Of a DNA stretch of 64,000 bases, positions 18,417-25,324 are shown in pieces. The DNA is from Anaerolineales bacterium (GTDB lineage Bacteria; Chloroflexota; Anaerolineae; Anaerolineales; UBA4823): assembly GCA_003105035.1 (NCBI GenBank), contig PQAL01000018.1:62001-126000 (forward strand), given 5' to 3'. The translations under genes and the position numbers were made by a program. The first letter of the stretch is position 1; the number at the start of each line of letters is the position of its first letter. The notes below the pieces were generated by a model. That model did no database searches. It was given only the letters and a program-made list of their open reading frames with translations, and had not been told where the DNA came from.

Positions 18417-18740
18417 ATGACGGAAATGTCTAGTTTATTTCGCCGAAGATCAAAAAAGGGCAAACGGGATCTGATCGATGTGGAATCCATGCTGCAATCA
18501 GGCCTGCAGCCAGTCTCACCTCGCCCAGAATTTATTCAAAACCTGCAAAAAGGGTTGATGAATTACAGCTATCCTGAGGTCGAAGAAACACAACAGGATA
18601 TCCGCAGGCCTCTGGTATTTGCCTTGATCGGGGTGATCGGTTTGTTCTTCCTGTTTTCTTTGTGGATCAGGCTGATGCTGGTAATTCTCAGCGCTCTGGG
18701 TATGATGCAGTCATCCAGGACACGGAAATTAGCCGAATAA
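18417..18740 (+). CDS. Small single-pass membrane protein, unknown function
   Basis: This 107-residue protein begins 5 nt after degV; an alternative ATG is at 18426. The first 20 residues are very basic (FRRRSKKGKRD). A cytoplasmic segment of about 50 residues follows, then one hydrophobic stretch (LVFALIGVIGLFFLFSLWIR and its continuation, about 66-95) and a short basic tail. No known domain is recognised. The pattern SMLQSGLQPVSPRPEFIQNL resembles the linker ahead of the membrane helix in some anti-sigma-like proteins, and it is the third gene in the ECF sigma cluster. That makes a membrane partner of the sigma factor conceivable but unproven. Confidence 0.6.
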   Translation: MTEMSSLFRRRSKKGKRDLIDVESMLQSGLQPVSPRPEFIQNLQKGLMNYSYPEVEETQQDIRRPLVFALIGVIGLFFLFSLWIRLMLVILSALGMMQSSRTRKLAE

Positions 18741-18797
18741 TCGCCTTCGACGGTAATGTAATATTTTATACCCTCGGGCCATATCCACAGATGTGGC

Positions 18798-19580
18798 TCA
18801 AGTTTTTTCTCCAGGTATCTCATCGGATCGAAACCCTGGCGCAATATACTGGATCTTTTTGTATGGCTTTACCTGGTCTGCCACATTGTCTCTCATGATG
18901 TTCCCTGAAATGTGCATCAAGGTATCGCCAAAGTCGATATCCTTCCCCATGCTAGCCAGGCAGGGGTAGTGGTGGTGAGCCATACCTGCTTCATACTCTG
19001 CTACATCGACCGACAACCCTACCAGTTTTTGCGCTACAAAACGGGCACAACCACACACAGCGTCCCTTTTAACCTCCACCGACTTGACCGTCCGGGTTTG
19101 AGGGTCAACGATGATTGAAAACTCCGGTTTCCCAAAGTAATGGGCGAACTCTGCGATCAGAGGACTGTGGTGTTCCAGGCGTTGCCGGCGTGTGACCCCG
19201 TAGTCTGATTCAGTCAGTGAACAGAGTGGCTTAGGGGTGGCGCAGGCAACCCCCATCTTCTCAAGCCAGCCGCGCAGCTGGCGAGCCAGCCCGCGTGGAA
19301 GGCAGTTTTCGTTATCCACTGCGGCAATCACCGCTTGCGCCTCTGTCATTTTGGCAATGTCTGGAATGAGCTCTGCCACTCCTTTGTGTTCAGCGAAGGA
19401 CAGGATCAGGTCTGCAGGCGGAAGATCAGAGGGGATAAATTCTTCGGGGTAATCGATGACCAGGGGAAAGAAAACCGGGGCTCTCCACTGGTTGATAGTC
19501 CAATGTGGAGGAGCATGCTGGGTGATATTGGTCACATGCCTGGTACCATAATCGCTGTTGATGAGTGCTAATATGCGCAT
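18798..19580 (-). CDS. DUF166 family protein
   Basis: A 260-residue protein that I recognise as DUF166-like. These are found mainly in methanogens and some anaerobic bacteria and are sometimes labelled thymidylate-synthase-like without firm proof. Visible features are MRILALINSDYGTRH at the start, PPADLILSFAEHKGVAELIP, a Cys-rich middle (ACATPKPLCSL) and EVKRDAVCGCARFVAQKLVG at about 186-205. The conserved Cys in PLCSL and VCGCA suggest metal, Fe-S or thiol chemistry. It lies 5 nt after the small 114-residue gene and faces the membrane-protein gene at 18740. Its function is unknown. Confidence 0.6.
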   Translation of the reverse strand: MRILALINSDYGTRHVTNITQHAPPHWTINQWRAPVFFPLVIDYPEEFIPSDLPPADLILSFAEHKGVAELIPDIAKMTEAQAVIAAVDNENCLPRGLARQLRGWLEKMGVACATPKPLCSLTESDYGVTRRQRLEHHSPLIAEFAHYFGKPEFSIIVDPQTRTVKSVEVKRDAVCGCARFVAQKLVGLSVDVAEYEAGMAHHHYPCLASMGKDIDFGDTLMHISGNIMRDNVADQVKPYKKIQYIAPGFRSDEIPGEKT

Positions 19581-19585
19581 AGTCG

Positions 19586-19930
19586 TTAGTTTTCGTTGGT
19601 GAGTAAGGTTTTCTTCAGGATCTGGGCGTCTTTTATCAAATCAAGGTCTTGGGCGAACTCGTGATTTTTATTCACCTTGAGCAAAAAATGTTGTGCAATG
19701 ATCTTGAGTCCCTGGTCTACTTCTGGTAAGCGATTAAAAAGCGCTATTCGGTCATAAGCACTATGGGTGAGTTTGGAATAACCGTGTCGCGCCAGATATT
19801 CGCCAATGACAATGCCGGCGGCACGCCTGGCACAAACCCGCGCCATACCTGCATTTCCATTTAAGCGTGCCAGCTCAGCGTGTTCGATTTCTGATTGATA
19901 TTCCTGCTGCCATGTGTGCCGCGAATTCAC
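19586..19930 (-). CDS. Small all-helical protein, HEPN-like, unknown function
   Basis: A 114-residue protein predicted to be entirely helical. It has ARLNGNAGMARVCARRAAG at about 21-39, SAYDRIALFNRLPEV and a charged tail. The RVCARRAAG helix resembles HEPN-type bundles, but the R-x4-6-H ribonuclease motif is not present. It is the first gene of a two-gene minus-strand unit with the DUF166 protein and diverges from the patatin gene. The pairing suggests a shared role, which cannot be named. Confidence 0.5.
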   Translation of the reverse strand: MNSRHTWQQEYQSEIEHAELARLNGNAGMARVCARRAAGIVIGEYLARHGYSKLTHSAYDRIALFNRLPEVDQGLKIIAQHFLLKVNKNHEFAQDLDLIKDAQILKKTLLTNEN

Positions 19931-19949
19931 GGACAGATTTTACCATTCC

Positions 19950-19978
19950 TTGACCAGAGAACCTCCTCTGGATACAAT
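19950..19978 (+). promoter_or_regulatory. Sigma-70-type promoter of the patatin gene
   Basis: TTGACC, 17 nt spacer, TACAAT. The -10 ends 7 nt before the ATG at 19986, so transcription should start at or next to the start codon. Confidence 0.68.
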
Positions 19979-19985
19979 CAGATGG

Positions 19986-20909
19986 ATGAATATTACATTA
20001 GCGTTGAGTGGTGGTGGGGTAAAGGGATTTGCCCACATTGGGGTCATCCGCGTTCTGGAAAAGGCCGGGATACAAATTCGAGGTTTGTCTGGGACAAGCG
20101 CAGGTGGGCTGGTTAGCGCGCTTTATGCGGCTGGGTATTCCCCAGATGAGATGGAGAACCGCCTGAGAGATATCGACCAGGGTAACTTCTTTGCTCACAT
20201 GCATGGTGATGGGCCAGCGCTCTTAGGCTTTGCGGGTGTAGAAGCGATCTTAGGTGAGCTGCTCGGTGAGCGAAGTTTTGATGAGCTGCGCCTGCCCCTG
20301 GCGCTTACGGCTACAGATCTGAACACTGGCCTCCCGGTGGTCATTAAACAAGGGAGATTAATGGACGGGGTATTAGCAACCAGTGCAGCACCGGGCATCT
20401 TTCCTGCCAGGCACATTTCAGGCCATGTGCTGGTGGATGGGGGAGTGATGAATCCTATCCCGGTGGCTGAAGCGCGGGCTTTCAATCCTGATATTCCAGT
20501 GGTTGCGGTGGTTTTATCACCGCCATTGGGCTGGCAGGTGGACGCGGGTATCAATTCGACCACCAATGCCACTCTTCTAATGACCAACCTGCCCCTGGTG
20601 TATCGCTTGGCAGGGAGGTTACGGTTGGCTCAGGCGTTTAATATATTTATCCACTCCATGGACCTTTCCGGTCAGATGCTGATGGATAAACAGCTTCAGC
20701 TTGAACGTCCCGATGTGATCATCCGTCCGAAACTAGGCCAGATAGGCATTGTGGATCGGGTGGACATCCGCCAGGTGATCATGACCGGTGAGCTGGCAGC
20801 TCAGGAAGCACTGCCTGCCCTCCGCAAAGCGGGGGAGTTGAGACGGCGATTTAGCCGGAAGATGTCTCAATTATTAACCTTTGGGCGGAGAGCAAAGCAT
20901 GGGGCGTGA
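19986..20909 (+). CDS. Patatin-like phospholipase family protein
   Basis: The protein has 307 residues from the ATG at 19986. Longer in-frame starts would begin upstream of the promoter. The patatin fold shows the oxyanion glycines in LALSGGGVKGFAHIGV (about 5-20), the nucleophile in GLSGTSAGG (about 34-42, GxSxG) and the catalytic Asp in LVDGGVMNPIP. It should hydrolyse acyl esters of lipids, like bacterial RssA-type proteins. No signal peptide is seen. The next small gene overlaps its last codons and an alpha/beta hydrolase follows, giving a three-gene lipid or ester-hydrolase unit. Confidence 0.88.
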   Translation: MNITLALSGGGVKGFAHIGVIRVLEKAGIQIRGLSGTSAGGLVSALYAAGYSPDEMENRLRDIDQGNFFAHMHGDGPALLGFAGVEAILGELLGERSFDELRLPLALTATDLNTGLPVVIKQGRLMDGVLATSAAPGIFPARHISGHVLVDGGVMNPIPVAEARAFNPDIPVVAVVLSPPLGWQVDAGINSTTNATLLMTNLPLVYRLAGRLRLAQAFNIFIHSMDLSGQMLMDKQLQLERPDVIIRPKLGQIGIVDRVDIRQVIMTGELAAQEALPALRKAGELRRRFSRKMSQLLTFGRRAKHGA

Positions 20910-21129
20910 TCTCCGTAAATACTCCAGGCAGACTAATTTTCGCCTGGTGGCTGGCTTCGTCATTTTGCTGTTCATCGTTGGCGATGGATTGATTTACATT
21001 TTTATTGGGAAAGGAGCAGCTCTGATGGGTTTAGTCTGCCTGATTAGCGTTTTGCTACCTCTCCTTTTGATTGTCCTTTCGTTGTGGTTGATCGATTGGA
21101 TCGCGAAGCGCAATAACCAAGGGATATAG
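20899..21129 (+). CDS. Small two-helix membrane protein, unknown function
   Basis: The protein has 76 residues from the ATG at 20899, which overlaps the patatin stop by 11 nt and has GGAG at about 10 nt upstream. A basic start (MGRDLRKYSRQTNFR) is followed by two hydrophobic helices (about 16-36 and 42-66) with a short IGKG turn and a basic tail (WIAKRNNQG). No domain is recognised. It lies between two hydrolase genes. Confidence 0.6.
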   Translation: MGRDLRKYSRQTNFRLVAGFVILLFIVGDGLIYIFIGKGAALMGLVCLISVLLPLLLIVLSLWLIDWIAKRNNQGI

Positions 21130-21135
21130 CGGATA

Positions 21136-21798
21136 ATGTCGAACGCGGACCACGAAATATCCATCGGTGGCTGGGTGATGCGTGTTCACCAGCCTGAGGG
21201 GACAGGCCCTTTTCCTGTTATCCTGCTGTTGCATGGTTGGACAGGTGATGAACGCTCCATGTGGGTATTTTCACCGCGGCTACCCCGGAATGCACTGATG
21301 ATTGCGCCACGGGGCCTATTTAAAGCCGCTGGTGCAGGTTATAGCTGGTATCCCGAGATCTCAAAACGCTGGCCGTGGATGGCTGATTTTCAACGTGCAG
21401 TAGAGAGATTGCTTCCCGTTTTATCGGAAAAGTATTTCCCCTCAGGGGATTTTTCTAACTTACACCTGGTTGGGTTCAGCCAGGGGGCAGCTTTTGCCTA
21501 TTCGATTGCCATCATGCACTCTGAGCTGGTCACCTCGCTGGCAGGATTATCCGGCTTCCTGGCGGACGGAGCGTCAGACTGGTTACGACCGACTCGCTTG
21601 CAGGGGATGCCGGTATTTATCGCCCATGGAACACAAGACAAGCTTGTCCCGGTCGAGAAAGCCAGGCAAAGCGTGGCTGACCTGGAGAGGGCAGGTGCCA
21701 GCGTTACGTACTGTGAGGATGATGTGGGGCATAAATTAAGCATAAAATGCTTCCATGGGTTGGAAGCATTTTTCCAAAAGACTGCTTGTTCGGGCTGA
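21136..21798 (+). CDS. Alpha/beta hydrolase (phospholipase/carboxylesterase family)
   Basis: A 220-residue hydrolase of the dienelactone hydrolase / carboxylesterase type. It shows the oxyanion-hole HGW in ILLLHGWTGDE, the nucleophile elbow GFSQGAAFAY (Ser at about 118), an Asp in AHGTQDKLVPVE and a His in DDVGHKLS, making a complete Ser-Asp-His triad. There is no signal peptide. Its substrate is unknown; short acyl esters or lysophospholipids are typical. It lies 6 nt after the small membrane-protein gene. Confidence 0.85.
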   Translation: MSNADHEISIGGWVMRVHQPEGTGPFPVILLLHGWTGDERSMWVFSPRLPRNALMIAPRGLFKAAGAGYSWYPEISKRWPWMADFQRAVERLLPVLSEKYFPSGDFSNLHLVGFSQGAAFAYSIAIMHSELVTSLAGLSGFLADGASDWLRPTRLQGMPVFIAHGTQDKLVPVEKARQSVADLERAGASVTYCEDDVGHKLSIKCFHGLEAFFQKTACSG

Positions 21799-21829
21799 CA
21801 GGTTAGTTTCTTACCGGCGAGTTTTTAGA

Positions 21830-22615
21830 TTACAGGATTTTTTCCATGATTCCAGCCACCGCCTGGTATACCTGCGATTCATTTCCCAGCTCTACCAGGG
21901 GTTTCCCACTGAATTCGAAGTTGATCAGGTCGTTATCCGCGGGTACCGTACCCAGGAGGGGGAGATCCAGCTTGTTGATCTCCGTTTTCAGGCTGGCAGG
22001 GAGCTCGCCCGGGAGGCGGTTGATAATCAGGTAGGCGTGCTCGATGCGGATGTCCAGCTCATTGCGGAAGGAGGCAATCCGCTCGGCAGCCACGATGCCG
22101 CGTTGGGTAGGGTCGCTGACCACCAGCAGGTGTTGGACGTCGCGGGTGGTCCTGCGGCTCAAGTGCTCCATGCCGGCTTCATTATCAATGACGATGAAGC
22201 GGTAATTCTTACTGATCGAATCGATCACCTCGCGCAGGTTGTGGTTGACTGCGCAATAGCAGCCCGTGCCTTCCGAGCGACCCATAGCGATCAGGTCGAA
22301 TGCTTCCCCTTCGGCAAGCGATGCCCTGATCTTGTGGTCGAGATAATCATGCTTGGAGATACCCCCCGGCAAGGCACCCATGGCTGCCCCGCCAGCTACC
22401 AGAGAGTTTTTAACCTGGGCCAACATGTCTTCACGGATATCCCCGACAGTCCAATCCAGCTCCAGGCCTAGCACCATATTCAGGTTGCTGCTCGGGTCGG
22501 CATCGATCGCCAGTACCGGGCCGGGCTTGTTTTGAACCAGGTACTTGATCACCATCCCTGCGATGGTGGTCTTACCCACCCCACCTTTTCCAGCCAGTGC
22601 GATTGTGATCGTCAT
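21830..22615 (-). CDS. CooC/AcsF-type nickel-insertion ATPase (second copy)
   Basis: A 261-residue MinD-like P-loop ATPase with GKGGVGKTTIAG at about 9-20, DADPSSNLNMVLG and a C-x-C motif, GTGCYCAVN, with C119 and C121. In CooC, the paired C-x-C of the dimer binds nickel or zinc, and ATP-driven dimerisation helps load Ni into CO dehydrogenase. AcsF is a relative linked to acetyl-CoA synthase maturation. It overlaps the upstream paralogue by 4 nt and is the last gene of the Wood-Ljungdahl block. Which copy serves CooS and which AcsB cannot be told from sequence alone. Confidence 0.88.
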   Translation of the reverse strand: MTITIALAGKGGVGKTTIAGMVIKYLVQNKPGPVLAIDADPSSNLNMVLGLELDWTVGDIREDMLAQVKNSLVAGGAAMGALPGGISKHDYLDHKIRASLAEGEAFDLIAMGRSEGTGCYCAVNHNLREVIDSISKNYRFIVIDNEAGMEHLSRRTTRDVQHLLVVSDPTQRGIVAAERIASFRNELDIRIEHAYLIINRLPGELPASLKTEINKLDLPLLGTVPADNDLINFEFSGKPLVELGNESQVYQAVAGIMEKIL

Positions 22616-23403
22616 TCGGTCATACTCCGCACCAGCTGCTCGTCCAGCTCTTTAGCCATCAGCTCAGCTGCCTTGCGTAATGCAGGGACGTGCTCATACA
22701 CAGGGATCCCCAGTCGATCGGCTTCCTGGACGCCGAGATCAGCCGGCATAATCCCTAAAACAGGCAACCCAGGGGTTTCAGCTTCAAGGAATAGTTTTTC
22801 GTCTTCGTTTAGCACTTTATTCCCCACCAAATAACAGCGTGTCAGGCCAATATCATTTGCCAGCTGCTTGATCTGTGAGGCGGTGCCCAGGCTGCGGCGG
22901 GTCGGTTCCACCACGATTAACATGGCATCCACAAAATCAACGGTGGCGCGGCCGAGATGCTCGACCCCGGCATACATATCCAGGATCAAGATCTCATCTT
23001 TGCGAAAAAGCAGGTGGGTGAACAGGGTTTTTAACATGGCAGCTTCCGGGCATATACAGCCAGAACCACCGGTATCCACAGAACCCATTTCGAGCAGGCG
23101 TACACCTTTGTGCACCACGCTGAATCGCTCGGGGATATCATCCACGCGAGGGTTAAGGGTGAAAAACCCACCGATTGTCCCTGGTTTGGCGCCCGTGCGT
23201 TCTTCGATTAAAGCATCCATCTCAGCGATGGGGTGCAGCTGATCGCGCAATTCCTGCGGGAAACCCAACGCACCTGCCAGGCACGGTGATGGGTCTGCGT
23301 CTGCCACCAATACCTGGCGGCCTGAGTCTGCGTACACCTGGGCCAGCAGGGCTGCCAGGGTTGTCTTGCCAACACCCCCCTTACCACTTATCGCTAGTTT
23401 CAT
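22612..23403 (-). CDS. cooC: CooC/AcsF-type nickel-insertion ATPase (first copy)
   Basis: The protein has 263 residues from the ATG at 23403, preceded by GGGAGATACG; an upstream in-frame TTG lies inside the ribosome site. It has the deviant Walker A SGKGGVGKTTLAALL (about 6-20), ADADPSPCLAGALG, and C-x-C in GSGCICPE (C116, C118), the form best known from CooC. It probably inserts Ni into the C-cluster of CooS, or into the A-cluster of AcsB. It differs strongly from the second copy, so this is an old duplication rather than a recent one. Confidence 0.88.
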   Translation of the reverse strand: MKLAISGKGGVGKTTLAALLAQVYADSGRQVLVADADPSPCLAGALGFPQELRDQLHPIAEMDALIEERTGAKPGTIGGFFTLNPRVDDIPERFSVVHKGVRLLEMGSVDTGGSGCICPEAAMLKTLFTHLLFRKDEILILDMYAGVEHLGRATVDFVDAMLIVVEPTRRSLGTASQIKQLANDIGLTRCYLVGNKVLNEDEKLFLEAETPGLPVLGIMPADLGVQEADRLGIPVYEHVPALRKAAELMAKELDEQLVRSMTE

Positions 23404-23444
23404 CGTATCTCCCAAATAATAAAGTGCCGAGAATTATAACCCAA

Positions 23445-23741
23445 CTAAGGTCGGTTCTCGGGCTTGACCAATCCCCGCTTAATAGCTTCATCCCTCAAAA
23501 TGAGCAGGATTTTTTCCAGGTCCAGCTCACGCGCACAGGCATCTTTCGCTGAACGCAGGACTTCATTGGACCATACAGTCCGTGAAGTAAGGACTTCTTC
23601 ATCATTCATTATAATAAGCTGGACCAGGCTATCCAGTGGGATATCCTGGTCCTGGCTGAATTCTCCGTTACACAGCTGGCAGCCTCGACAGCGCTGCACA
23701 TCTTGCCCGGTTTTATTTAATATCAACCTGCGTAAAGTCAT
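23445..23741 (-). CDS. Small Cys-motif protein (HdrC-like N-terminus) after metVF
   Basis: The protein has 98 residues from the ATG at 23741. A longer reading frame (to 23873) overlaps metVF and is unlikely. RCRGCQLCN gives C18, C21 and C24, the C-x2-C-x2-C start of a 4Fe-4S motif like the one in HdrC; the fourth Cys is missing unless C74 is used. The rest is helical, with SLVQLIIMNDEEVLTS and ARELDLEKILLIL, similar to the helical tail of HdrC-like proteins. Position right after metVF suggests an electron-transfer or assembly role for MetVF. The ribosome site is weak. Confidence 0.6.
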   Translation of the reverse strand: MTLRRLILNKTGQDVQRCRGCQLCNGEFSQDQDIPLDSLVQLIIMNDEEVLTSRTVWSNEVLRSAKDACARELDLEKILLILRDEAIKRGLVKPENRP

Positions 23742-23782
23742 TTGTAAACCAATAATAGATACAACCAGTAAAATCCTTTGGC

Positions 23783-25252
23783 CTATCCTTTCGGTGCCGG
23801 AGCTGGAGGGGGTGTGAAGTCGGGAGGCAGGATGCCTGCTTCGGTGATGATGCGCGGCACGATCTCTTCCCAACCAACGGCCATCAAGTGAATCCCGTTC
23901 ACGCCTTTCTTGTTCTTGACCGCATCGATCAGCTCGAGGGCGATTTGCACGCCTTCTTCATCGGCTTTGTCACCGGCAGCTTCCATCCGCTTGACCAGAT
24001 GATCGGGGATGGTTACGCCAGGTACTTCTTCGTTCATGTACTTGGCCACCTTCAGGCTCTTGAGCGGCGTGATCCCAATCAGGATGTAAACTTTATCCAG
24101 GATGCCGCGCACTTCCAGGGCTTCGAGCCAGTCATCCAGCTTCTGCGGGTCATATACCAGGTTAGTCTGGAAGAACTGCGCCCCAGCATTGATCTTTTTA
24201 TGTTCCCGAATAGCCTGGATCTTCGGATTGGAGGCATAGGGTGAGCCTGCAGCGCCGAGGAAATATTTGGGTGGGAACATTATCGACCGGCCATCCATGT
24301 AAATGGCCTCGTCGCGCATCCGGCGCAGGATCCACAACATGTGGATCGAATCCATGTCGAGGATGTCCATCTTCCCTTTGGGGGTGCTGGACATATTCAT
24401 GCTATCACCCGACAGGCACAGGACATTGCGCACACCTAAAGCATTGGAACCCAACACTTCTGCCTGGAGGCCGATGCGGGTCCGGTCGCGGGCTGCGATC
24501 TGCATGACCGGTTCTGCACCTGCCTGCACGGTGAACGAGCTGCACGCCCAGGAGGACATGCGCGGGCTGGCTGAGGGGCAGTCAGTGAAGTTAATGGCCG
24601 CTACGTATGGCTTGACCAGCTCTATGTTCTTGATCAGCTTGTTGGTGGCAACCGTAGCGGGTGGGGCGACTTCTGTCGTTACCACAAATTCACCGGCTTT
24701 CAGGCGCTTTTCCAGGTTGGAAACTGGCTCGGCATAAGCTGGTGCATGGTATTCGGCATCACCTTTCCACCAATCTGGTTGGCGGATGGGCTGAAAGACT
24801 GCCGACCAGACTTCAGGGCGGGTCTGTTTCTTCAATATCCCGCCGAAAAACTTGCGGCCACCTACTTTTTTAATTTGGTGATACACATCCCCCCAGGTTT
24901 CTCCACCCGTTTTGTCCCAGTCTAGTGGAGGAAGCACTTCCATCAGCATTTCTTCCCGGCCCATCTTGAAGGCACGTTCGTAAATCTTATACCAGACACA
25001 TGGACGGGTCTTATCGACGTAGCAGTACTCGGTAGTGGAGCCCCCGCAAGGTCCGTTACGTTCCCCCTTTGGGCACTCCATTGGGCAAATGAATGCAGTC
25101 TCCTGTAGCAGGCAGTTCCCGCACATGCGGCATCCGAACATCGGTCCTTTAATGAGACGCTCGATTGATTCAAGAACCCGCAGTCCATAGGGATCTCTAC
25201 GGAATGGATAGTAGGGCGGCTGCCATCTTCTAACTGGAGTAAATCCGGGCAT
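23783..25252 (-). CDS. metF: MetV-MetF fusion: methylenetetrahydrofolate reductase with N-terminal zinc/iron-sulfur domain
   Basis: A 489-residue protein. Residues 1-140 form a MetV-like domain (the MTHFR C-terminal-domain family) with Cys at 41, 44, 47, 56, 60, 69, 77 and 85, in CRMCGNC and CPMECPKGERNGPC. From about 178 the MetF barrel follows, with VVTTEVAPP, the catalytic Glu in that segment, FTDCPSASPRMSS and GDSMNMS. The enzyme reduces methylene-THF to methyl-THF in the Wood-Ljungdahl methyl branch. In Moorella metV and metF are separate genes beside hdrCBA-mvhD; here the two domains are one chain. The tail is Pro-rich. GGAGG precedes the ATG. Confidence 0.92.
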   Translation of the reverse strand: MPGFTPVRRWQPPYYPFRRDPYGLRVLESIERLIKGPMFGCRMCGNCLLQETAFICPMECPKGERNGPCGGSTTEYCYVDKTRPCVWYKIYERAFKMGREEMLMEVLPPLDWDKTGGETWGDVYHQIKKVGGRKFFGGILKKQTRPEVWSAVFQPIRQPDWWKGDAEYHAPAYAEPVSNLEKRLKAGEFVVTTEVAPPATVATNKLIKNIELVKPYVAAINFTDCPSASPRMSSWACSSFTVQAGAEPVMQIAARDRTRIGLQAEVLGSNALGVRNVLCLSGDSMNMSSTPKGKMDILDMDSIHMLWILRRMRDEAIYMDGRSIMFPPKYFLGAAGSPYASNPKIQAIREHKKINAGAQFFQTNLVYDPQKLDDWLEALEVRGILDKVYILIGITPLKSLKVAKYMNEEVPGVTIPDHLVKRMEAAGDKADEEGVQIALELIDAVKNKKGVNGIHLMAVGWEEIVPRIITEAGILPPDFTPPPAPAPKG

Positions 25253-25285
25253 AATAAACCTCCATCTTGGCGATTAGATTTGCTT

Positions 25286-25310
25286 GGGGAGTGGCATACA
25301 ACCACTCCCC
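25286..25310 (-). other. Perfect 9-bp hairpin between the TrxR-like gene and metVF
   Basis: GGGGAGTGG (25286-25294) pairs with CCACTCCCC (25302-25310) around a 7 nt loop. On the transcribed minus strand no T-run follows, so it is more likely an RNA-processing or stabilising element inside the operon than a terminator. Confidence 0.6.
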
Positions 25311-25324
25311 ACAGGCATGCTCGT

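Noticed and set aside
21755-22471. 238-residue plus-strand ORF opposite the second CooC gene
   Set aside because: It is the antisense shadow of a well-supported P-loop ATPase gene and has no recognisable motif or ribosome site.
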